Source: Henriciella sp.
Lineage (GTDB): Bacteria; Pseudomonadota; Alphaproteobacteria; Caulobacterales; Hyphomonadaceae
Assembly: GCA_002733705.1 (NCBI GenBank)
Contig: NVWP01000044.1
Location: forward strand, 1-38,734
Direction of reading: 5' to 3'
DNA length: 38,734 nt
Under the pieces are notes generated by a model that saw only the letters and a program-made list of their open reading frames with translations, searched no databases and was not told the origin of the DNA. A program made the translations under genes and the position numbers. This document shows positions 15,693-23,071 of this stretch, in pieces. Positions within the stretch are counted from its first letter, which is position 1. Every line of letters begins with the position of its first letter.

Positions 15693-17593
15693 TCGAAGCC
15701 GGTCATTTTGCGGCCTTCCTCGCGCTGGCGCTCAGCTTCTTGCAGGCTGGTCAGGGCCTGCTGGGCCAAAGGAAGGCAGCGGGGCTTTCAGCGCTCATCG
15801 CGTTCGGCGCGATGGCCTTCTCTTTCCTGACCCTGATTGTGGCCTTTGCAACCTCGGACTTCTCGGTCCAGCTGGTGGCGGCCAATTCCCACACGCTGAA
15901 GCCCTTCGTCTACAAGATCGCCGGGACATGGGGAAACCATGAAGGCTCGATGGCGCTCTGGTGCCTCGTCGGTATCGGGTTTGGGGCCGCAGGCGCGCGG
16001 TTCCTGTCGACCGGCCGTCCGGTTTTCGAGGCGCGTGCGCTCGGCGTTCAGGGTGTACTGAATGCCGGCGCACTGGCCTATCTTCTGCTTGCCTCCTCGC
16101 CCTTTACCCGGCTTGATCCGGCCCCGCTTCAGGGCGCCGGCCTCAACCCGCTGCTCCAGGATCCGGCGCTCGCGGCCCATCCGCCCATGCTGTATCTTGG
16201 CTATGTTGGCTATTCCTTCGTCTTCGCACTGGCCGCGGCTGGCCTCATCGAAGGACGTATCGACCGCGTATGGGCTCGGACGGCGCGTATCTGGGCGCTG
16301 GCGGCCTTCGTCCCGCTCACCCTCGGCATCGCCCTTGGCAGTTACTGGGCCTATTATGAGCTTGGCTGGGGCGGCTGGTGGTTCTGGGACCCGGTCGAAA
16401 ATGCCAGCCTGATGCCCTGGCTTCTGGGCGCCGCCTTGATGCACTCGGTCATCGTTACGGAGAAGCGCGGCAGTTTCGGTGTCTGGACGTCGTTGCTGGC
16501 AGTCCTTGCCTTCTGTTTTTCAATGCTCGGCGCGTTTCTCGTGCGCTCCGGCGTACTTACATCGGTGCATGCCTTTGCCATCGACCCGCTCCGCGGCTCC
16601 CTGCTTCTGGCCGGGCTGCTCGTGTTCGGCGGCGCGGCGCTCCTGCTCTTTGCCCTGCGTGCCTCAAAGCTTGCGGCCGGGCCTGACTGGACAACGGCGA
16701 GCCGCGAAGGCGCGCTCATGGGCAATAATCTCGTTCTCGTCGTGGCGACCGCCACTGTCCTGCTTGGCACCCTGTTTCCACTGATCGCAGAGGCAACAGG
16801 GGAGACGATCTCTGTTGGCGAACCTTACTTCAATCTGACTTTTACCCCGATCATGTCGCTCGCGCTCATCTCCCTGCCCGTCGTGCAGGCCTGGAGCTGG
16901 GGCAAGGCGGACCTCTCCTCGATCTGGAAGTTTGCCGCCGCCTTTGCCGGGATCGTCGCCATCTTCTGGCTGGCGGGCATCGGACCGTTTGATATCCCGC
17001 TTCTGGCCGGTGTGGGCCTGGCGATCGCTGTCTGGCTGATTGGCGGCGCGGCGTTTGAGCTCTGGCGGCGGGCAAAGACCCGGCAGCGCCTTCCGCAAAT
17101 GCCGGCGCGGGTCTGGGGCATGACGCTTGCCCATGCGGGCCTCGGCCTCTTCGTCCTGGGCGCTGTCCTGGAGACCTCCGGGCGCACGCACACCACGATT
17201 GCGCTGCAGGAAGGTCAGTCGACGTCTGTGGCTGGCTGGCAGCTCACCCTTGATGATGTCGAGAGTATCGAAGGCCCGAACTGGTACGCTGAACGCGCCT
17301 CACTGACGGCGCGGCACGGCGGCACTGTCGCCAGTATGACGCCGCACAAACGCTTCTATCCGGCTGCCCAGATGCCCACGACCGAAACCGCGATCCACAA
17401 GACAGGGCTTTCCGACCTCTATGTCGCGCTTGGCGATGGCCGGCGCAACCAGCAGGGCGAGACCCGCTGGACCTTTGAAGTCTTCCTCAACCCCTTGATC
17501 GATCTCATTTATCTCGGAACGATCTTTATCGCACTTGGCGCGGGTCTGTGCGTGTTTGGACGCAGGAAACACACTGCGACGGAGGCTGCATGA
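15689..17593 (+). CDS. ccmF: Haem lyase subunit CcmF
   Basis: Large polytopic membrane protein (634 residues, normal length) that attaches haem to apocytochrome c together with CcmH and CcmI. Seen: many hydrophobic segments; the tryptophan-rich WWD haem-handling motif WGGWWFWDPVENASLMPWL at about residues 226-244; GTWGNHEGSMALW near 75-87; and AHPPMLYLGYVGYS near 166-179. A periplasmic domain (about 500-600) precedes the last membrane segment. Start and stop overlap ccmE and ccmH by four bases each, so the three genes are translationally linked. Confidence 0.97.
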   Translation: MIEAGHFAAFLALALSFLQAGQGLLGQRKAAGLSALIAFGAMAFSFLTLIVAFATSDFSVQLVAANSHTLKPFVYKIAGTWGNHEGSMALWCLVGIGFGAAGARFLSTGRPVFEARALGVQGVLNAGALAYLLLASSPFTRLDPAPLQGAGLNPLLQDPALAAHPPMLYLGYVGYSFVFALAAAGLIEGRIDRVWARTARIWALAAFVPLTLGIALGSYWAYYELGWGGWWFWDPVENASLMPWLLGAALMHSVIVTEKRGSFGVWTSLLAVLAFCFSMLGAFLVRSGVLTSVHAFAIDPLRGSLLLAGLLVFGGAALLLFALRASKLAAGPDWTTASREGALMGNNLVLVVATATVLLGTLFPLIAEATGETISVGEPYFNLTFTPIMSLALISLPVVQAWSWGKADLSSIWKFAAAFAGIVAIFWLAGIGPFDIPLLAGVGLAIAVWLIGGAAFELWRRAKTRQRLPQMPARVWGMTLAHAGLGLFVLGAVLETSGRTHTTIALQEGQSTSVAGWQLTLDDVESIEGPNWYAERASLTARHGGTVASMTPHKRFYPAAQMPTTETAIHKTGLSDLYVALGDGRRNQQGETRWTFEVFLNPLIDLIYLGTIFIALGAGLCVFGRRKHTATEAA

Positions 17594-17997
17594 AAGCCAT
17601 TCTTGCCTCGCTGCTCCTGATCTTCGCTGCCGAAGGCCCGCTTGCCGACCCGAAGGAAGAGGCGCGCGCACAGGACCTCATGCGTGAGATCCGCTGTGTG
17701 GCCTGCGAGAACGAACCCATCTCCAATTCGGGCTCTGATATCGCTGCAGACATGCGCGAACGTGTCCGGGAGATGGTCGCCGACGGTCAGAGCAATGAGG
17801 AAATCCGCGGCTGGTTTGCCGAGCGCTATGGCGACTTTGTCCTGTTCCGGCCACCTTCGCGCGGGCTCGGCGGCATGCTGCTCTGGGCGTCGCCCTTCAT
17901 CTTTCTCATAGCGGGCGGGGTCCTGGCTTTCACGATCAGCCGTAACCGCCGGCCGCGCACCGACATCCCCGCTGTCGCCCCTGAGGAGGAGAGCTGA
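17590..17997 (+). CDS. ccmH: Cytochrome c maturation thiol protein CcmH
   Basis: Membrane-anchored thiol-disulfide protein of the haem ligation complex. The 135-residue sequence has a signal peptide (about residues 1-19). The redox motif RCVACENEPISNS has Cys36 and Cys39, a variant of the common LRCxxCQN. A helical domain with DMRERVREMVADGQSNEEIRGWFAERYGDFVLFRPP follows, and a C-terminal membrane segment lies at about 92-115. The start at 17590 overlaps the ccmF stop; an in-frame ATG at 17548 lies inside ccmF. The thioredoxin-like ccmG usually found between ccmF and ccmH is absent. Confidence 0.96.
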   Translation: MKAILASLLLIFAAEGPLADPKEEARAQDLMREIRCVACENEPISNSGSDIAADMRERVREMVADGQSNEEIRGWFAERYGDFVLFRPPSRGLGGMLLWASPFIFLIAGGVLAFTISRNRRPRTDIPAVAPEEES

Positions 17998-18081
17998 CCG
18001 CCAGATTGGCCCGCCTGCACTGGCAAGACACCCTCCACGCACCTATGTGCGCATGGAAGGCCACGGAGTCCGGGAGGCGTC

Positions 18082-19302
18082 ATGTTCAGCGAGAAGGTCA
18101 GTTTTTCTGGCAGCGATGGCCAGCAGATCGCTGGGCGTCTTGAACATCCGGTCGGCCAGTTTGTCGGCTGGGCCATCTTTGCCCACTGCTTTACATGCTC
18201 GAAACAGTCGCGCGCTGCTGTCGGTCTATCACGTGCTTTGGCTGAACGCGGGATCGGTGTCCTGCGGTTCGATTTCACCGGCATCGGCGAATCGGAAGGT
18301 GAGTTTTCCGAAAGCGGGATCAGCTCCAATGTCGAAGATATAGAAGCGGCGGCCAGCTGGATGGCGGAGCAGGGGCGCCCGGTCTCGCTGCTGGTCGGCC
18401 ATTCGCTGGGCGGGACCGCTTCGATACTCGCAGCTGAAAGACTGAAGGGGTTGAAGGCGCTTGTAACCATCGGGGCGCCGTCAGAAGCCAAACACGTCAT
18501 CGGCCAGTTTGGCCCCAGTGTCGAAGAGATTGAAAGCGACGGCGAAGCCAGCGTTACCCTGGGCGGGCGACCTTTCACGATCCGCCGGGAATTCGTCGAT
18601 GACCTGCGCGAAGCCCGGGTGGGCGCCGCTGTCTCCCGCCTGCGTCTGCCATTCCTCATTTTGCACGCGCCGGGCGATGAAGAGGTAAGCGTGGAGCATG
18701 CCACAAAGCTCTTTCTCGAGGCGCGCCACCCGAAAAGCTTCGTCAGCCTCGACGATTCAAGCCATTTCCTCGAGCGCGATACCGACACAGATTTTGCCGC
18801 CAGCGTGATTGCCGGCTGGGCGTCTCGCTATCTCAAACCCGATGAAGACCAGTCCCCTTCAGCAGACGAGGGCGTTCTTGTCCGGGAGACGGCCGGGCCG
18901 GGGCCCTATCAGAATGAGGTGCTGACCGGAAGCTTCCGGCAGATCATCGACGAGCCCCGCAATTTCGGCGGCAGCGATACGGGCCCCGACCCCTATTCGC
19001 TCCTGTCGGCTGCCCTTGGTGGATGCACCTCCATTACACTGCGCATGTACGCCAATCGCAAGGACTGGCCCGTTGAGCATATCGGTGTTGCCGTCAGCCA
19101 CACGCGCGAGCATGCGAGCGACTGCGACGAGTGCGGCGAAGAGGACAAGATCGACATCTTTTCGCGCGCTATCCATATTCAGGGTGACGTCACGGACGAT
19201 CAGCTTGCACGCCTGCTTGAGATCGCGGACAAATGCCCTGTGCACAGGACGCTTGAGTCGGGCAGCCGGATACGGAGTAGAATTGACAAGAAGACAGGCT
19301 GA
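18082..19302 (+). CDS. Fused alpha/beta-hydrolase and OsmC-family protein
   Basis: A 406-residue fusion. Residues 1-255 form an alpha/beta hydrolase with nucleophile Ser108 in GHSLGG, acid Asp199 in HAPGDEEV and His228 in SSHF. Residues 270-400 form an OsmC/Ohr-type domain with conserved Cys315 in LGGCTSITLRMYA and Cys385 in ADKCPVHRTL, a pair that in relatives reduces organic hydroperoxides. The same fusion is known in other bacteria, so it is not novel. Likely role: hydrolysis of an ester or acyl substrate coupled to peroxide detoxification, which is inference. A GGGAGG site precedes the ATG. It is monocistronic by spacing; the degP-type gene starts more than 90 bases later. Confidence 0.93.
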   Translation: MFSEKVSFSGSDGQQIAGRLEHPVGQFVGWAIFAHCFTCSKQSRAAVGLSRALAERGIGVLRFDFTGIGESEGEFSESGISSNVEDIEAAASWMAEQGRPVSLLVGHSLGGTASILAAERLKGLKALVTIGAPSEAKHVIGQFGPSVEEIESDGEASVTLGGRPFTIRREFVDDLREARVGAAVSRLRLPFLILHAPGDEEVSVEHATKLFLEARHPKSFVSLDDSSHFLERDTDTDFAASVIAGWASRYLKPDEDQSPSADEGVLVRETAGPGPYQNEVLTGSFRQIIDEPRNFGGSDTGPDPYSLLSAALGGCTSITLRMYANRKDWPVEHIGVAVSHTREHASDCDECGEEDKIDIFSRAIHIQGDVTDDQLARLLEIADKCPVHRTLESGSRIRSRIDKKTG

Positions 19303-19428
19303 AATGAGCCTGACGCTTGATTTGAAAGGATAAAGTCTAACCGATGTTTAATCAGTCAAGGGACTGGCATTGGCTTATATTTATCCACACTATCGATGAA
19401 TAGAATTCTTGAGGAGTTTGAGAGGAAT

Positions 19429-20967
19429 ATGAAAGCGATCGCTATATCGAAACAGGCCCTGGTTGCCGGTGTCTTTGGGGCTGGTGTTGCAGGGGCTTTT
19501 TTCTACGCACCCCCGGTCTTCCAGCAGGCCTCAGCCAAGCAGCCGATCTCGATTCAGCAGCCGAATGGCGCGCCGATCAGCTTCGCCGACCTCATTGAGG
19601 AAGTGAGCCCCGCCGTGGTCAGCGTGAATGTCGTGTCCGAGCGTGAGGTTACGGGCATGGGCAATATGGAAGAGTTCTTCGAACGCTTCCGCGGTCTGCC
19701 CGGCTTTGATGATTACATGCGCGAGCGTGAGGAAGAGGGCGGCGAGGATGAACCGCAGACCCGCGAAGCCCGCTCGCTCGGCTCCGGCTTCTTCATCTCC
19801 GAAGAAGGTTACATCGTCACCAATAATCACGTCGTGCAGGACGCAACAGAGATTGAGGTCGTGCTTGAGGATGGCCGGGAGCTGAAAGCCGAACTTATCG
19901 GCACCGATGCGCAGACCGACCTTGCCGTCATTCGCGTGACCGAGCCGGGGACCTACCCATTCGTTGAGTTCGAGACCGACACAAATCTGCGCCGCGGCGA
20001 CTGGGTTGTGGCGCTCGGCAACCCCTTTGGCCTCGGCGGGACGGCAACGGCCGGTATCCTGTCGGCCGATGGGCGTGAGCTTGGCGCAAACAATCCCTAT
20101 ACCGACTTCCTGCAGATCGATGCCGCCATCAACCGCGGCAATTCCGGCGGTCCGACCTTTGACCTCCAGGGCCGTGTGGTTGGCGTGAACACAGCCATCT
20201 TCTCACCCACGGGCGGGTCTGTGGGCATCGGTTTCGCCATTCCGGCAGAACTGGCTGTCTCCGTCACGGACGCGCTCATCAAGGACGGCCGCGTCTCGCG
20301 CGGCTGGCTGGGTGTGACCATTCAGGATGTGACCGAAGACATGGCCGATGCGCAGGGTCTTGAAGAAGCGCGCGGTGCGATTATCGCCGATGTCAGCCCG
20401 GATAGCCCGGCCCAGTCCGGCGGCCTTCAGCGCGGCGACATCATCCTGTCGGTCAACGGCAACGACACAACGGATGCGACCTCTGTGACGCGTCTGGTCG
20501 GCGGGCTTATGGCAGGCTCGGACAACACATTCACCGTTCTTCGCGGCGGTGAGCAGCAGACCATCAGTGTCACCGTGGGCGAGCGTCCTGAAAACCCGAA
20601 TGCCATTCCGCAAGCGCAGACCGGTGTTTCGGGGGACAATCCGGACAGCAATGCCAAGGACGGCCCGCTGGGTCTCGCCCTTAGGCCGCTGAACAGCACC
20701 GACCGGGACACGCTGGCTCTGGACGATGATGAGCCTGGCCTGATCATCAGCGATGTTGATAGTGACAGCCCGCTTGCCGAGTATGATGTGCGTGCCGGCA
20801 TGGCGTTGCTGTCGGCAGCCGGCAGCCCGCTTGCCACGGTCGCAGACCTTGAATCGGCGATTTCCGACATGAAGAAGAAGGGGCGCGACAAGCTGCTTCT
20901 CGCCATCCGGAACGGTCAGCGTACCCTGTTTGTTACTGCCGACATCGGCGAAGACGCGTCGAACTGA
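19429..20967 (+). CDS. Do/DegP-type periplasmic serine protease
   Basis: HtrA-family protease/chaperone for misfolded envelope proteins. The 512-residue product has a signal/anchor segment (about residues 8-35, ending QQASA). The trypsin-like domain has His134 (TNNHVV), Asp164 (TDLAVI) and Ser239 (GNSGGP). PDZ1 covers about 285-375 and a second, more divergent PDZ about 400-505. The ATG at 19429 is preferred, since AGAGGAAT lies just before it and a normal signal peptide follows. ATG at 19396 adds 11 residues and has no visible binding site. It is followed after 21 bases by a regulator/kinase pair and then glnE, an arrangement found in other alphaproteobacteria. Confidence 0.95.
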   Translation: MKAIAISKQALVAGVFGAGVAGAFFYAPPVFQQASAKQPISIQQPNGAPISFADLIEEVSPAVVSVNVVSEREVTGMGNMEEFFERFRGLPGFDDYMREREEEGGEDEPQTREARSLGSGFFISEEGYIVTNNHVVQDATEIEVVLEDGRELKAELIGTDAQTDLAVIRVTEPGTYPFVEFETDTNLRRGDWVVALGNPFGLGGTATAGILSADGRELGANNPYTDFLQIDAAINRGNSGGPTFDLQGRVVGVNTAIFSPTGGSVGIGFAIPAELAVSVTDALIKDGRVSRGWLGVTIQDVTEDMADAQGLEEARGAIIADVSPDSPAQSGGLQRGDIILSVNGNDTTDATSVTRLVGGLMAGSDNTFTVLRGGEQQTISVTVGERPENPNAIPQAQTGVSGDNPDSNAKDGPLGLALRPLNSTDRDTLALDDDEPGLIISDVDSDSPLAEYDVRAGMALLSAAGSPLATVADLESAISDMKKKGRDKLLLAIRNGQRTLFVTADIGEDASN

Positions 20968-20988
20968 CGGTTATAAGGAGCAAGGCTC

Positions 20989-21663
20989 ATGCGGGTTCTC
21001 GTCATAGAAGATGATCGCGACCAGGCGAGTTTCATCAACAAGGTTCTCAGCGAGGCCGGCCATGAGGTCGATCTCGCCGAGAATGGCGCAGATGGCCTGA
21101 TAAAGGCCCGCGACGGCGACTTCGATGCGCTCGTCGTGGACCGGATGCTGCCGGAAAAGGACGGGCTGAAGCTTGTCGAGGAATACCGGAATGGGGGCGG
21201 GCAGACGCCCGCTCTCTTCCTCTCTGCCCTTTCGGACGTCGACAACCGTGTCGAGGGGCTGAAAGTCGGCGCGGACGACTATCTCGCCAAGCCTTTCGCC
21301 CCGCAGGAACTTGCCGCACGTGTTGAAGCACTCGGCCGGCGTCAGGTGAATGGCGAGCCGCCTGTGACAAAGCTCAAGGTGGCCGATCTCGAAATGGACC
21401 TCCTCGCCCGCAAGGTGTGGCGCGGCGAGCAGAAGATTGATCTGCAGCCGCGCGAATTCCGCCTTCTGGAATTCCTCATGCGCCATGCCGGTCAGGTCGT
21501 GACCCGCACCATGCTGCTCGAGAAGGTCTGGGACTATCATTTCGACCCCCAGACCAATGTCATCGACGTCCATGTCTCGCGCCTTCGCGCGAAGATCGAC
21601 AAGGATTTCGATGAGCAGTTGCTGCAGACCGTGCGCGGCGCGGGTTACTGCCTGCAAGGATGA
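20989..21663 (+). CDS. OmpR-family response regulator
   Basis: Winged-helix response regulator of 224 residues. The receiver has the acidic pair EDD (7-9), phospho-acceptor Asp51 in VVDRMLPEKDG and Lys in YLAKPF (about 101). The output domain (about 125-222) includes LQPREFRLLEFLMRHAGQVVTR and TNVIDVHVSRLRAKI. The DRMLP form is common in alphaproteobacterial regulators related to QseB/CusR. An AAGGAG ribosome site stands 9 bases before the ATG. It lies 21 bases after the protease gene and overlaps the kinase by four bases, so the protease, regulator and kinase are probably co-transcribed and may form an envelope-stress circuit. Confidence 0.94.
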   Translation: MRVLVIEDDRDQASFINKVLSEAGHEVDLAENGADGLIKARDGDFDALVVDRMLPEKDGLKLVEEYRNGGGQTPALFLSALSDVDNRVEGLKVGADDYLAKPFAPQELAARVEALGRRQVNGEPPVTKLKVADLEMDLLARKVWRGEQKIDLQPREFRLLEFLMRHAGQVVTRTMLLEKVWDYHFDPQTNVIDVHVSRLRAKIDKDFDEQLLQTVRGAGYCLQG

Positions 21664-23063
21664 AGTCGGGTCGCTTCGCGTTTGTCCGGACGACGACATT
21701 CCGGCTGGCGCTCGTCTATGCGGTCCTGTTCGGCCTCTTTTCCTTCCTCCTCCTTTCCTATCTGTTTCAGGCCACGGTCGGCTCTCTGCGCGCAGAGGCC
21801 GACCAGCGTCTTGAGGCGGAGATGGGGGCGCTGGAGCTTGCCTATTATACCGGGGGCCTGGAACGTCTCGAACAGTCACTGATCGAGCGCGCGCTCGTTC
21901 CCGGTGCACCCTTCCGCTACCAGCTGGAAACACCGGAGGGCGACCGGCTGATCGGGGATTTCCCGAACCTGCCGGTCTCTCCGCCGGACACAGTCGGCGA
22001 TGTCAGCAATGTCAGCCTCAGCATCGAAGTCCCGCGGCCCGGCGGCGAGCCGACCCTGACAGAGGCTGAGGGCCGCATTGTGCGTCTGCCGAACGGGAAC
22101 GTCCTGCTCGTCGCCATTGAGACCGGGGAGCGCGGGCGGATCGTCAGGCGCATCACGCAGGCGGTCACCACCGCTGCGCCCATCGGTGTCCTGCTCGCGC
22201 TGATGGGGGGGATTTTTATCTCGCGCTATGCTGCCCGGCGCGCTGAACAGCTGACCCGCACCACGGAAGCGATTGTGGCGGGCAACCTCTCGGTCCGTGC
22301 ACCTGTCTCCGGCTCGGGCGATGAGTTCGACCGCCTCGCCATGCACGTCAATACGATGCTGGAAAAGCTGGAACGCCTGATGGCCTCAAGCCGCCATACG
22401 GGCGATTCCATCGCGCATGACCTTCGCTCTCCCTTGTCGCGCCTGCGCAACCGGCTGGAGACGGCGCTGATCGGGGACATGAGCGAAGAGACGGCGCGCG
22501 AAACCCTGACCCAGACCGTTGAGGAAGTGGACCGCGTCCTCGCCACCTTCAACGCCATCCTGCGCCTTTCGCGGCTTGATGCCGGCGCCGAGGGGCGTCT
22601 TGTGCGCCTCGATCTGCGCGACATGCTGCTGGAAATCGCAGACCTTTATGAGCCTGCCTGTGAGTTTTCGGGGCTCCAGTTCAACAGTGATATCGGCGTC
22701 AACCTCTTCGTCCTGGGCGACCGCGAATTGCTGGCGCAGGCCATCTCGAACCTTCTGGATAATGCCATCAAATACACGCCGGAGGGCGGCACGATCAGCT
22801 TCCGGGCGCAACGCACGCCTGAAACAGTCCAGATCATCGTGACCGATACCGGGCCGGGCATCCCCGAACACATGCGCGAGCGGGCCAAGGAGCGCTTCTT
22901 CCGGCTCGATGAGGCCCGCACTCAGGCCGGCTCTGGCCTTGGTCTTGCGCTGGTCGATTCGGTCGCGGACCTCCATAAGGGCGATCTTGAACTTCTCTGG
23001 GCGAGCGAGATTCCCGACCCGCATGGATTAAAAGCGGTTTTTTCTCTGCCGCGTGAGCGCTAG
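21660..23063 (+). CDS. Membrane sensor histidine kinase
   Basis: Kinase partner of the preceding regulator, 467 residues. Membrane segment 1 lies at about residues 14-38, a periplasmic domain of about 130 residues follows, and membrane segment 2 lies at about 165-190. HAMP follows with RTTEAIVAGNLSVRAPVSGSGDEFDRLA. The H-box SIAHDLRSPLSRLRNRLE has phospho-His about 253. The N-box is NLLDNAIKYTPEGG, with DTGPGIP and GSGLGLAL in the ATPase. All catalytic boxes are intact. It overlaps the regulator by four bases and is followed after eight bases by glnE, so glnE is probably expressed with it. The periplasmic signal is not predictable from the sequence. Confidence 0.94.
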   Translation: MKSGRFAFVRTTTFRLALVYAVLFGLFSFLLLSYLFQATVGSLRAEADQRLEAEMGALELAYYTGGLERLEQSLIERALVPGAPFRYQLETPEGDRLIGDFPNLPVSPPDTVGDVSNVSLSIEVPRPGGEPTLTEAEGRIVRLPNGNVLLVAIETGERGRIVRRITQAVTTAAPIGVLLALMGGIFISRYAARRAEQLTRTTEAIVAGNLSVRAPVSGSGDEFDRLAMHVNTMLEKLERLMASSRHTGDSIAHDLRSPLSRLRNRLETALIGDMSEETARETLTQTVEEVDRVLATFNAILRLSRLDAGAEGRLVRLDLRDMLLEIADLYEPACEFSGLQFNSDIGVNLFVLGDRELLAQAISNLLDNAIKYTPEGGTISFRAQRTPETVQIIVTDTGPGIPEHMRERAKERFFRLDEARTQAGSGLGLALVDSVADLHKGDLELLWASEIPDPHGLKAVFSLPRER

Positions 23064-23071
23064 GAAGGGGC

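Noticed and set aside
18025-18050. CGCAC/GTGCG hairpin after ccmH
   Set aside because: Only five pairs and no T run follows, so it does not qualify as a terminator.
19322-19366. Sigma-70-like boxes (TTGAAA, TTTAAT) and a short CAGTC/GACTG palindrome before the protease gene
   Set aside because: The spacing between boxes is 19 bases and the palindrome has only five-base arms, which is too weak to call a promoter or operator.
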